DNA from: Desarmillaria ectypa | Lineage: Eukaryota; Basidiomycota; Agaricomycetes; Agaricales; Physalacriaceae | NCBI GenBank assembly: GCA_030407005.1 | Contig: JAUDYN010000007.1 | Coordinates: 2,790,001-2,854,000 of the forward strand | Reading direction: 5' to 3' | Length of the DNA stretch: 64,000 nt | In this document: positions 54,778-64,000 of the stretch, in pieces | Layout of the letters: each line of letters begins with the position of its first letter | Position numbering within the stretch: the first letter of the stretch is position 1 | Position numbers and translations under genes: made by a program | The notes under the pieces: generated by a model | Told to the model about the DNA's origin: nothing | The model's input: only the letters and a program-made list of their open reading frames with translations | The model's database searches: none

Positions 54778-57645
54778 ATGGAGAATCTCTACCATGACGT
54801 AAACCAAGCTGTCTATACTGACAAAACTTACCGTCTTGACAAGCGACCACAGGATCCATCGACGGAGCAGGCGTTTGTCGACATGTCTACCCATTTCATC
54901 AAGGGAGGAAAAATACGCGGGAAAATATGCGGGAAAGGCAGAAAGGTATTGCGTCGCCCGAGTAGTGAAACAGACTCCGAACCGGACTCGCCGGACCAGT
55001 TGGATCTGCTCTCTTCACCCAGTCAAGGAGACGATGACGATCATTTTGTCGCTGCAGATGGCACGAAGCATCTGTGGGACCCAAATTTTCTACCAGACAA
55101 AAGTAAAACTATGAAGAAGTTGCGTTTCACGAAGAAGTCTCAGGGGAGTGAGGATGGTCCCTCGAAGGAAGACTGTTCGTCCGTTGTCGAAGACGTGTTT
55201 GGTGCAGAAATCCCACAGAAGAGGACATACGGCCGTGCAGGTGGCAAAGTGAAAGCGTCGTCTTCCCAGTCTACTCGGACCGCCCGTGCCGCCTCTGCGC
55301 ACCGCGTTACATCTCCACTAATCGAAATTCCTTCGGGTAGTGACAAAGATGAAGCTCCTATGCGTCCTACGCGTCTATCACGGCCATTCCCCGGTCCTTC
55401 AAGACCTGAAAGGTCTCGTAGCCGCGAGCCTGGGTCTTCGCAGGAAGGTCGCGTGTCGCCTGTCTCTAAACAGAAAGCAAAGAAGACGAGACTGCAGCCT
55501 CAGAGCTATCCTACACTTTCCCCTCTCCGTGCTCACAAGAAGAGTCATCCCAAGTCTTCATCTCCGACAGCGGCGAAGTCGACGACCGTTCAGCACCAGC
55601 CGTTTCCAAGCATTCCCCCCCTCTCCTCTCCTGTCACTTCAAAGAGTACCTTGGTTCTTCCCTCACCACTGAGCACGCCTACCAACAAGAAGCCGATGAA
55701 GCTAAGACAACTATCAGCACTACCTCTACCGTCCCCCTTGAACTCTCAGCAATCCACCATCATCGTCAAGGGGAAAGGAATGGTTGTCAGTCAACTGACC
55801 AAAGGGAAGAGCCAAGGAAAAGATGTTACCAAGTCGAAGAGCTGGAGCGTTGTTTCTCCCGAAGAGGAAGGAGAAGATTGTGTTAATGAGACAAAGCCCA
55901 CTCGACGACCGCAACCGTTTCCTATCGCTTTCAGTCCCCAATCGACCCCACGGGCACCTAAGCGCCCTTCGTATGGCCTAGAGAGTGGCGACGATAAATC
56001 ACGGAAGAAACGAAGAGAGCATATGTATGATTTCACTCAACTCTAACGCGGAGATATGGATTGACCGTGGCGAACAGCCTAAAAACACCTCCTGAAGCTG
56101 ACTCAGATGAAGACGACACCACAGCTGATAGTGCCAGTGAGTTATTTTGCCAGAATTACTACCAACCCCGCTTATTCGCATACAGTCTTTCTGGATCCTT
56201 CTATCGACCCTAAGACACTCTGTCCTTATTGCGACACGCGTCTTCCTGATTGCCCGACACCCCTTTTGCGCCGACTTCTCGCCAACATAGCGAAAAAGTC
56301 CCGGCCTAGCCCTCGTCCTACGAATCCCTTGGGCCGAAAAGCGCCATTAGAGGCCTTTATCGCCCTATGCCAGCGTCACCACTTTGAAAGCGTTACTCTG
56401 CCAGAGGCAGAACGCAACGGATGGCCAAAGGAAATCGCTTGGGTGAAACTAGAGGGCCGAGTGCAGAAGATGAAGCGTGAATTGAATGCATTGATTTCGG
56501 ATCCAAACGCCCGCAGCAGCAGTATTTTTTGGACGGAGATCATAGAGGAAGTCAAGGCGAAAGGTTCGCGCGCTGTTGCGGGGGTGAAAAATCAGTTCGC
56601 TACCTTTGAGAAAACTCAGCCTGGATAGTGAGTCATTCGCCGCATTCAACGCGTCTGTGTAATCTAATATTCCACGCGGCCTAGTTATGGGGAACAGGGA
56701 TCTGTTATTATACATCAAACTTTGTTCAACCTGTTCCCGCCTGCGTCTATTCACCCCGACCAGGTGAAACCCTTGACTCCCAACGAGTTTACTCAGCGAA
56801 TTCTCGTTCCGGAAGTTGCAGTGCGATTAATCCGCCAGGACATGGGTGCTTCACCGTCGAAAGCTGTGAAAATCCTCCGTGAGAGTTCCAGTTACGGCGT
56901 GGCTATGTTCCCTGAAGATGGCAGTAGGTGGGGAGAGAAGGAGAACGACGATGTTATGGGCGTTGCAGATCTGATGGTGATGGCGCGCGCCAGAAAGAGG
57001 CGGATTGAGCTGGAGCAGGAAGAAAGGGAAGAGGAGGAAATGCTGAAGAGGAAGCAGGAAGCAGAAGTCGTGAACGTGGATCCTGCTCCGCCATCCAGAC
57101 CGAAACCCAAGCCCATTCGTAAACACAAACCTCAAGTCTCGACAGATTCTGCCAGAGAAAGCGGGGTCGTCTCTGAATCCGAAGAATTGAAGTTCGAAAA
57201 TTTTGTCTTGGGATCAGATGACCCCGAGCCCGAACCGCAACTAACTCCTCCGCCTACAACGTTTTTGGACACCGACGACGACGGCGATATTATAACTGTC
57301 GACGAGGATATCAGGTCTTCACCTCACGTTGACATCAACCTTACCTGGGATTCACTTTCCCGTGGCCATTCTACTTCGGAAGTCGAGAGTTCTGCCTCCA
57401 AGAGCACTACTAGGACGCATAGATCAAGGGCCCGGCGGCGTCTACGCGGCTGCGATCCCCCCTCGGATGCAGAATCAACGGCGTCGAAGCAATCAGCCAG
57501 GTGTAAATCCGAGAAACGGGGTATCAGCGAAGAAACGCGGCCGCCTCAGGCCCCTGTAAGGGTAGATGATGCTGAGACCCCACGCCCTGCTGCCCGCACG
57601 TATCCTCTTCTTGAAGCACGCGAAAAACGACGGGCTGGGAAGTAA
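54778..57645 (+). CDS. RTC4-like domain protein
   Basis: Exons 54778-56024, 56078-56136, 56186-56627 and 56685-57645 give 902 aa. The N-terminal half is disordered and Ser/Pro/Lys-rich with many [ST]P sites. The RTC4-like domain spans about residues 435-660: LCPYCDTRLP, NPLGRKAPLEAFIALCQRH, LPEAERNGWPKEIAWVKL, YYGEQGSVIIHQTL, FNLFPPASI, LTPNEFTQRILVPEVAVRLI and LRESSSYGVAMFPE. An acidic and then basic tail follows. In budding yeast RTC4 is linked to telomere capping and has nuclear and cytoplasmic pools; in basidiomycetes the domain is widespread and its role is unclear. The first intron is easily missed because the frame stays open to a stop at 56046; splicing the 53-nt intron restores the acidic TPPEADSDEDD segment leading into the domain. 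Confidence 0.9.
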
Positions 57646-58638
57646 GCGACCGTGCTTCTTCGTTTTGCCCGTGTCTGACCTGGACAGCGCTAAGTCCGCG
57701 AGAGAAGGCTTTGAATGGCTAATATGCTGAATTCTTTTGGCTCTCTAAGTCACTACTTTTGTATATTGCTGTATCGACGATGCTAACGGTACATCGCACT
57801 TTTAGAGTGTTACTGCTTATTTGTTGTGCGCCCCGTCTTAACGACGTGCCTTGAATCAAATTCGATGGGGCTTTTCTTTCAAGCGCTTCTTCATTCTGTG
57901 GTTTGTCTGACTGCTAGCTTTTTCGTGAAACGGATAGGCACCAAGAGTGGCTATAAACTAGTACTAGACAGTCACAATCGAAAGCTTTGACAGCAGAGGC
58001 TTTTCCAGCGTCACAATAAGTATTATCAAGTCATTCGTGCTCTCCAACACGTTGCCCAAGGTCCTCTGTCTTGTCTTACGTCCTCTGGCGTTGTCGTCTC
58101 TTTGCAGCAACCTTCTTCAGTGTCCAACTTCCCATCTTCATCTCTTACTTATCGAACTCTCAAAACTTCTTCGTGACTCGATCGATCGAGCGTCGACCTG
58201 AAACTTGTTGCACTCTTACCTACTCTTTTCCGTCCCGTTGCACCCATCGATTGAGTACCATCTTGATTTGTGCTTCATCTCAACAACATTGTTGTTGGTC
58301 AGAAAAGCGTAAAATGCATTGTGCTAATTGTTCTGAACCGTCAAAACGCTCGGGTTTGAAGCTAGCAGAGCCGTATCTTCCTTTCCAATCCGCTTCGATT
58401 CCTACTGGGATACACAATCTAAGGACTTCGAAGTCCATGCACCGGTACTCGTCGTCGTGCATTCTAGACGCCGAATCCCTGACCATAGGGAAAAAATTGG
58501 AGTTTACAACGTGGTGAGGTAATACATAGCAGTGTTCTTCTATCATAATCCGCGGATGCCAATCGCAAGGACGGAAACTTGAAACTAAATAAATACATGC
58601 CCGAATCTGGGAAACCTATCGATATCCCGATCTAATTG
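57646..58638. other. Intergenic between convergent RTC4-like and SDR genes
   Basis: About 1 kb. A 148-codon plus frame (58071-58517) and an 88-codon minus frame overlap each other and have no recognisable motif; not called. Confidence 0.45.
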
Positions 58639-59573
58639 TCACAGCTTGACAGGAGTTCTCGTACCTCCAGTCAGCTTTATTGACTCTCCATTAACATAGC
58701 CACACTCCAACACCCATTTCACCGTATGTGCAAACTCTGATGGATGTCCAAATCTCTTGGGAAAGACCACAGCTTTATCCAACAATGCCTGCTTCGTGTT
58801 TGAGCCGAAAATATCCGTCATTGGTGTCGTGAACGACGACGGAGCGATCGTGACTACACGGACAGCATACTTTGCCAATTCACGAGCCATCGGTAGCGTC
58901 ATTGATCGTATAGCACCTTTCGATCCAGCGTAAGCGACCTGTCCCACGAGTCCTTCATACTAAATCGGCGCATTAGCATTTGTCCCAGATATTGAGACAT
59001 AACACACTGACAGCAACCGAGCTGGATACCATAATGATTACGCCCCGTTCCCCATCCTCAGACAGAGGTACACCCACCAAATATTTCATTGCGAACTGGG
59101 TAAGATGGAATGTGCCTGATAGGTTAACCGAGACGGTTGCGTCCCATATTTGACTGGCATTGACGTTATTCATCTATATGGATTTCCGGGGTTAAAATCA
59201 AGGGAGTAACGACGTAATACGTGGCTGCTTCAAGCGCTTACTTACTAGTCCTGGAACACCGATGCCTGCGCAATGGATGACACCACCCAGCGGCGCTCCG
59301 GTCTTTTGCGTCCATGACACAGTTCGTTCAAGAGCGATAGAAATCTCGTCATTTTTAGTGATGTCCGTTGTGAGTGCGAGTAGTCGTGGCGATGGCGTGA
59401 CGTTTGTGATATCCTTGTCAAGGATGGACACGAAAGCGTTGGAGTGTATAAGTTCCTTGACTGCAGCGAGACCAAGCCCAGATGCCCTACGAATAGATTA
59501 GAAAGACGGCGGTAAGTACATCAGTGCTAGCTTACCCTCCAGAGACGATAAAGGTACGATTTTCGATTTTCAT
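58639..59573 (-). CDS. Short-chain dehydrogenase, 17β-HSD10/HADH2-like (copy A)
   Basis: Exons (minus) 59573-59536, 59486-59246, 59173-59012 and 58959-58639 give 253 aa. Classical SDR: Gly-rich cofactor motif VSGGASGLGL, Asp at the end of strand 2 (SILDKD, favouring NAD), CAGIG, the Ser in IIMVSSSVA, catalytic YAGSK, and the post-catalytic VVTIAPSSFTTPM. The order and the C-terminal KRFGHPSEFAHTVKWVLE ... YVNGESIKLTGG match type-10 hydroxysteroid / 3-hydroxyacyl-CoA dehydrogenases. The substrate is not determined by the sequence. It is a tandem paralogue of the next gene, sharing the identical first ten codons and two intron positions. Confidence 0.92.
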
Positions 59574-59909
59574 CGAAGGGGTATCGGCGGACGCGCCAAA
59601 AAAGCATGCCCACTGTATAAGTACTATACGCCAGATTAGGAGGAGCTTGCCATGATCCATCATGCTTTCCGTCAGATGTGCTATGATTGGATCGGTATTC
59701 CACGGTCAGTGTTGCGGTCGGTTACAAAACTCCTCCGATGATGCAAATTTTCTCAAAGGGACGCATTACTTCCGGATATGGGACGATTTTGGCTATGTAG
59801 CAATCATATTACAGCCATGTGTAATGATACAAAGTCAGCATTTAAATGCACGCTGCAGGATTCAACTAGTGAGTGAAGTAAAAGATTGTATTTAAAATTG
59901 TCTTACCCA
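59574..59909. other. Spacer between tandem SDR genes
   Basis: 336 bp serving as promoter of copy A and 3' flank of copy B; nothing else recognised. Confidence 0.5.
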
Positions 59910-60821
59910 TTACAGTTTTCCTGGTAAACGGCCTGCACCACTCAATCTGACAGTTTCTCCATTCACATATGCACACTCTAGCACCCATCGGACTGTCCTG
60001 GCAAACTCGTCGGCGAGCCCAAATCGTCGGGGGAATACCAAGCCGCCATCTTTCAAGCTCTTACGCGTCCGTTCTGGCATGCTTTTGGTCATACTACTCT
60101 CGAATACACCGGGCGCGATGGTAACGACGCGGATACCGTGCCTCGCCAAGTCACGCGCCATAGGTAAAGCCATCGAGCGAACTGCACCTTTTGTGGCAGC
60201 ATAAGCCGTCTGGCCGGCCTGACCTTCAAACTGATCCGGAAAAAAAAAAAAAAAACATAGTAACATCGTGATATCTACCTGGAATGACTTGTCACTCACG
60301 GCAGCTGCACTTGCGACCATTACGATCACTCCGCGTTCACCGTCGCCACCTTCCGGTCTGACATCCACCAGATGTTTCAATGCCAGCCGGGTGAGGTTGA
60401 AGGTGCCAGTGAGATTTACAGCAATCGTGAACTCCCACAGATCCAAAGCATGAGGCTCGTTATTCGCATCGAGAATTTTGGCGGCCGTGCCGACGCCAGC
60501 GCAATTAATCACCCCACCTAGTGGGGCCCCAGTCTCCTTGATCCATGACGCAGTCTGCTCCACTGCATGTTCAATTTCTGCAAGCTTAGTAATGTCCGTT
60601 TGGAAGTACGCGGCAGTAATGTTGGCAGCCACGTCCACGGGGGGAGGTGCACGGTCAATTATCGAGACATATGCCTTGGAGCTGAGTAAATCTTGCACTG
60701 TCGCGAGACCAAGCCCAGATGAACTGTTTAAATGATCATCCGTCGATGAAACGTCTTGGAGGGGTGATTTGTATGCTACTAACCCACCGGAAACAATGAA
60801 TGTCCTGTTTTCAATCTTCAT
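59910..60821 (-). CDS. Short-chain dehydrogenase, 17β-HSD10/HADH2-like (copy B)
   Basis: Exons (minus) 60821-60784, 60723-60300 and 60230-59910 give 260 aa. Both introns lack an in-frame stop, so the unspliced frame reads through; splicing is supported by the copy A structure. Motifs: VSGGSSGLGL, SIIDRAP, INCAGVG, IVMVASAAA, catalytic YAATK, VVTIAPGVFESSM, PRRFGLADEFARTVRWVLE, YVNGETVRLSGAG. The intron before FEGQAGQ contains a 15-nt T run. Same likely activity as copy A; it lacks copy A's middle intron and has about eight extra residues at that place (KILDANNEPHALD). Confidence 0.92.
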   Translation of the reverse strand: MKIENRTFIVSGGLVAYKSPLQDVSSTDDHLNSSSGLGLATVQDLLSSKAYVSIIDRAPPPVDVAANITAAYFQTDITKLAEIEHAVEQTASWIKETGAPLGGVINCAGVGTAAKILDANNEPHALDLWEFTIAVNLTGTFNLTRLALKHLVDVRPEGGDGERGVIVMVASAAAVSDKSFQVDITMLLCFFFFFPDQFEGQAGQTAYAATKGAVRSMALPMARDLARHGIRVVTIAPGVFESSMTKSMPERTRKSLKDGGLVFPRRFGLADEFARTVRWVLECAYVNGETVRLSGAGRLPGKL

Positions 60822-62280
60822 CTAGTGCTTCAGAAGGAAAGAGACACACCGAGCAGGTACGACAGATGGGGGATGTGGTCAACTTGTGGGGTACGGCGGT
60901 ACGCAGAACGTGATTAATGATTAACCGGTCCCAATGAGGAAATCACCTCCGCCGAAAACAAGTGTTCAATCGTGAACCGCTTCCCAGCTCATCCATGTGC
61001 ACATAAATAGATCTAGATTAACCTAACGCTAACCCTCCTTGCTTCTTCGGTAGAGGGGGTCGAAAAGGGTGCATTAAAGCGAATGTTTGTAATTCCGAGA
61101 AATTCTTTTCATAGGATATATCAATTTGCTGTCTTCCGGCGTGGTTTGCATCTCCATTCGTTCTGACTTATGCTCATGCATAAGCGCCAGCATTTCTCCT
61201 GCTTCTTATCGAAGAAACGTCGAGGTAAAAGATCTGGTTACCCTCGGCGGCTTCAACTTCCCTGTATCTACTTTACGCCAATCGAGAAAGGTCTAGCATC
61301 CTCCAGGTAGGCGCCGTGAGTACACGCGATGCCATCGCACATATGTGGTGACTTTGCTTCTCTGCCCATGGCAATACGCAAAAGGCCTAGCCTCGTCCAT
61401 GATGGTGGAGTCTGTACCATACTACACGAAGAGCGTATCATAGATGAATGCTCTAGTACGTACTTCAAGCACGCTGCGAAGGAGCTTGTAGCCACCAAAC
61501 AAACATTTCCTAGTACCGCCTATGTCGAGACTCAGGGTCCTGGGTATTGCAGTGCTGGAACGGCCCAAGAAATTCACCGATCTAACATTACTAACGTATA
61601 AGCCGTATGACCAAAATTCTGCGAGATATAGGATACCGTGTTTTCTTTTTCTGACCGACGACGCCGTGACGGCGACTCAGAACCACCTTGGGCGGAGCAC
61701 ATGCCACGCAACCTAGAACAATGTTCACAATTGAAAAAAAAAAAAAGGTCCCGAAGCGAAACAATTCACTCGCCGACAGCTTGGCGTGCGTGGCCGCTTA
61801 TCAGAGGGAAAATATGATCAGTGTCATTGTCAGGTGAAAAAATTGCAGACCAATTTCTAACCCGAGGAAAGGTATGAGTCATCAGAAGCCTCCATTCAAT
61901 TTCGATTTGTATAAACTTTCTAAGCGACACGTTTACGGCTCGGCAAATATCAATGCACTAAGCGGTGGTGGAAAAGACCCATATGAACAGTGAATGAGAG
62001 AGACCCCGACCGGCGACGGCGGTCATGTTTGGGTAAAAGCACTGAGATATAGATATCGCTGTTTCAGCCAAGACGAGAAACAGCAACCGTGAAGAATTCC
62101 CCCGACTTGGTTAGAACGATAATTCTTGGATAATAAAAGACATCTTTGTCCGTGCCATGGTGGAGGGAGCTCATGTGAAACTGAGAACTTCTCATCAGTC
62201 GGCAGTATGCGGCCCGGAGCCGGAGCCTCGTGCATCAGACTATCGGCCGAACTTGTCGCTCAGTTTGCCTTTTTTCAGCC
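60822..62280. other. Intergenic, SDR copy B promoter to Zim17 promoter
   Basis: About 1.45 kb between divergent genes. A 14-nt A run lies near 61733-61746. Short frames (61329-61601 and others) have no recognisable motif. Confidence 0.5.
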
Positions 62281-62842
62281 ATGCTACCGTCCAGATTGTT
62301 TCGCAATACAGGAATACCGCCTCCTCTTCGCAGTCTCCTCGTTCCTCATGCATCTCTCCCAGCAAACGTCAAAGTTATGTTTCGTCTACGACTGGGGGGA
62401 TCTCAACTGCAAATGGCGTCTCCGTTCTTAAAGTCACGATACTACTCGACGCCTATAACATCATCTACAGAGACGGTCACTTCCCAGAAGCTTCCTGAAG
62501 CCATGGAGCCGCGGCTATCGATGACTTTTACATGCACCGTGAAGGATTGTGGCACACGCTCCTCACATGAATTTTCGAAGCGTGCGTACACGAAGGGGAT
62601 CGTCATTGTCCGGTGCCCAGGCTGTAAGAACCGGTGCGTGATACTTTGAAAAAAAAAAACGGGATTGATGCTCTAACGGAGCACTTTCTAGGCATCTCAT
62701 TGCTGATCATCTCGGCTGGTTCAAAGAGGGCACCGAAGATGGGAAACTACGGACCGTCGAGGACTTGGTGAAAGCCCGTGGAGAGAAAGTCAAGTACGGT
62801 CGAGTAGGAATGGATGGTGATATTGAGTATGTTGATGAATAG
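62281..62842 (+). CDS. Zim17/Hep1-type DNL zinc finger, mitochondrial Hsp70 escort
   Basis: Exons 62281-62633 and 62692-62842 give 167 aa. The Arg-rich, acid-poor N-terminus (MLPSRLFRNTGIPPPLRSLL) looks like a mitochondrial presequence. The zinc finger has two Cys pairs, CTVKDCGTRSSHEFSK and VRCPGCKNRHLIADHLGWF; the DNL signature itself reads DHL. Zim17/Hep1 keeps mitochondrial Hsp70 soluble and supports protein import and Fe-S assembly. The N-terminal frame between the presequence and the finger could contain an undetected intron. It converges on Grx5, with 97 bp between stop codons. Confidence 0.9.
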
Positions 62843-62939
62843 GGTGCATGAGGTGAGCACGAGTTATATTAGAAGCTCTCAAGGTTGACTAATTCCTTCA
62901 TTTACAGTGATGTGTATGGACGAGAAGCGGCAACGAATC

Positions 62940-63552
62940 CTATGAAGTAGACTCTTCCACCTTGGGAATGACTTCATTCTCCGCCAAAAGTTTTTCTAAT
63001 TCACCCGATTGGTGCACTACAAACGAGTATATACATTAGGAATAATATTAACATCAGCTGTATCATTACTCACTCGATAGAAGGATGTCACATCCACCGA
63101 CAAATTCCCCTTTGACGTACAATTGTGGTATCGTTGGCCATTCGCTGTGGAACTTTGTGATCAGCACTCTGAGTAACATTGAAGCGGCGTAGCAACGCAC
63201 GAAAACTCCTTTATCGCATTCCTCAGCTCCTGATCCTCCAGGACATCGAATGTCTTCATTTTCTCGGCCGGAACGTTATGAAGATCCAATACTTGAATCG
63301 CCGCCCGCGAAAAACCACATTGGGGATAATCTGGGGTGCCTTTCATGAAAAGAACGACCGGAGTTTGGGTGATGGCAGCTTGGATCTTCGACCGTACTTC
63401 TTGAGATAGAAAACGTCGACAGCTGACTGTTCGACCTGAGGTCAAGGCAGTCGTCAGGGAGGACCGAAGTAAGCCCGTCTGCGAACGTAAGGAACGAGAT
63501 ATCGTCACAGGTAATCAGGACCCACCGAAGACCTGATTGCGGCTCCAAACAT
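62940..63552 (-). CDS. GRX5: Grx5, mitochondrial monothiol glutaredoxin
   Basis: Exons (minus) 63552-63526, 63478-63201, 63144-63074 and 63016-62940 give 150 aa. An Arg/Ser/Thr-rich presequence ([17 protein letters not shown]) precedes the glutaredoxin fold: [20 protein letters not shown] with the CGFS active site, the [14 protein letters not shown] glutathione-binding loop, and [15 protein letters not shown]. Grx5 binds a [2Fe-2S] cluster with glutathione and passes it on from the ISC scaffold. The start is a 9-codon first exon (MFGAAIRSS); the same frame is open upstream to an ATG at 63684, so a longer N-terminus is possible. Confidence 0.93.
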
Positions 63553-64000
63553 TTTTTTTATAACAGAAACTCGAAGAGTAACGTCGAGGGAGACGTGGAA
63601 TGTATCGGTTAAGTCGAGTCCGAGTCGCTGAGTGAGAAAACCGATCACCTGACCGGGAGAAGGAGGAATCTGAAATGATGTCATTTTAGCCCTTTCGCAG
63701 CTGGCGATTGGTTTGTTTATCAACGCATACTCTATGCCACATCATACCTCAGTATCCAGTGCTCAGTGCTCAGCGTTTATGTCTGATTTTTAAAAAATGG
63801 TCAAGTTCCAATCTTTGCCTCTAGTGAGAAACCATTTCTCGTCGTAATAGATGGATTCAAGTTCGGATTCAAGTTTAGCTGTTGTAGGTAAGTAAATTTT
63901 TCAGGATCTGGATAATTATACGGTAATGGGATATAACACAGCCCTCGCGATAAGTATATAGATTTCCTTCACCATGCCTAGTCTCTCGTACCCGGGAGCC
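63553..64000. other. Right-hand flank, no gene recognised
   Basis: About 450 bp upstream of Grx5. An open frame (63553-63723, minus) continues in frame with the Grx5 first exon and may be 5'UTR or a longer presequence. A donor-like GTAGGTAAGT near 63885 hints at a plus-strand gene starting beyond the edge, but nothing is supported. Confidence 0.4.

Noticed and set aside
58071..58517. 148-codon plus frame between RTC4-like and SDR genes
   Set aside because: No motif, overlaps an equally open minus frame; Cys/Ser-biased translation typical of chance.
61019..61040. Telomere-like CCTAACGCTAACCC
   Set aside because: Only two imperfect, non-tandem units in a gene-bearing region; not a telomeric or interstitial array.

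Overview
This window is nuclear DNA of a filamentous basidiomycete, most likely an agaricomycete (mushroom-forming fungus). Coding regions are dense and cut by many short spliceosomal introns (about 45-100 nt, most near 50-57). The gene content fits that group: a sedolisin protease, an RTC4-like protein, several F-box proteins and a Gα subunit of the expanded basidiomycete type. No rRNA, tRNA, CRISPR array, complete transposon or bacterial-style operon was seen. Gene models come from translating both strands by eye and choosing splice sites that keep frame and restore family motifs.

Layout. 1-8.3 kb: the 3' part of a secreted sedolisin (+), a coiled-coil RING-finger protein (+), a DUF1771/Smr protein (-), and, divergent from it, a small DUF2015 protein (+). 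8.3-13.8 kb: a gene-poor block with a decayed ~300-bp tandem repeat. 13.8-18.4 kb: two divergent genes of unknown family, a membrane protein (-) and a basic, RSG-repeat protein (+). 18.4-26.2 kb: a second gene-poor block with a partial duplication of the upstream gene's 3' end and another diverged tandem repeat.

26.2-41.9 kb is a compact housekeeping stretch: HP1-type chromodomain protein (-), Y14/RBM8A (-), MYND-finger protein (+), exosome subunit Rrp4 (+), a poly-glutamate protein (-), a TFIIIC90-like WD40/zinc-finger protein (+), a KAT14-type acetyltransferase (+), an unknown basic protein (-) and an F-box/LRR-like protein (-). 41.9-51.3 kb holds fast-evolving families: two more F-box proteins around a divergent Gα gene whose 3' end looks damaged. 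51.8-63.6 kb: a medium-chain reductase (-), tRNA 2'-phosphotransferase Tpt1 (-), an RTC4-like protein (+), two tandem short-chain dehydrogenases (-), and a convergent mitochondrial pair, Zim17-type zinc finger (+) and Grx5 (-).

The genes do not form one pathway. Themes are nuclear RNA and chromatin work (HP1, Y14, Rrp4, TFIIIC90, KAT14-like, Tpt1) and mitochondrial Fe-S/Hsp70 work (Zim17, Grx5). The most notable sequence-level points are three GC-AG introns sharing the donor GCGAGT, a 9-nt microexon, a Tpt1 with Lys at a catalytic Arg position, a KAT14-like enzyme with an altered acetyl-CoA motif, and a Gα with an unrecoverable G5 region. I did not find a clearly new multi-gene system.
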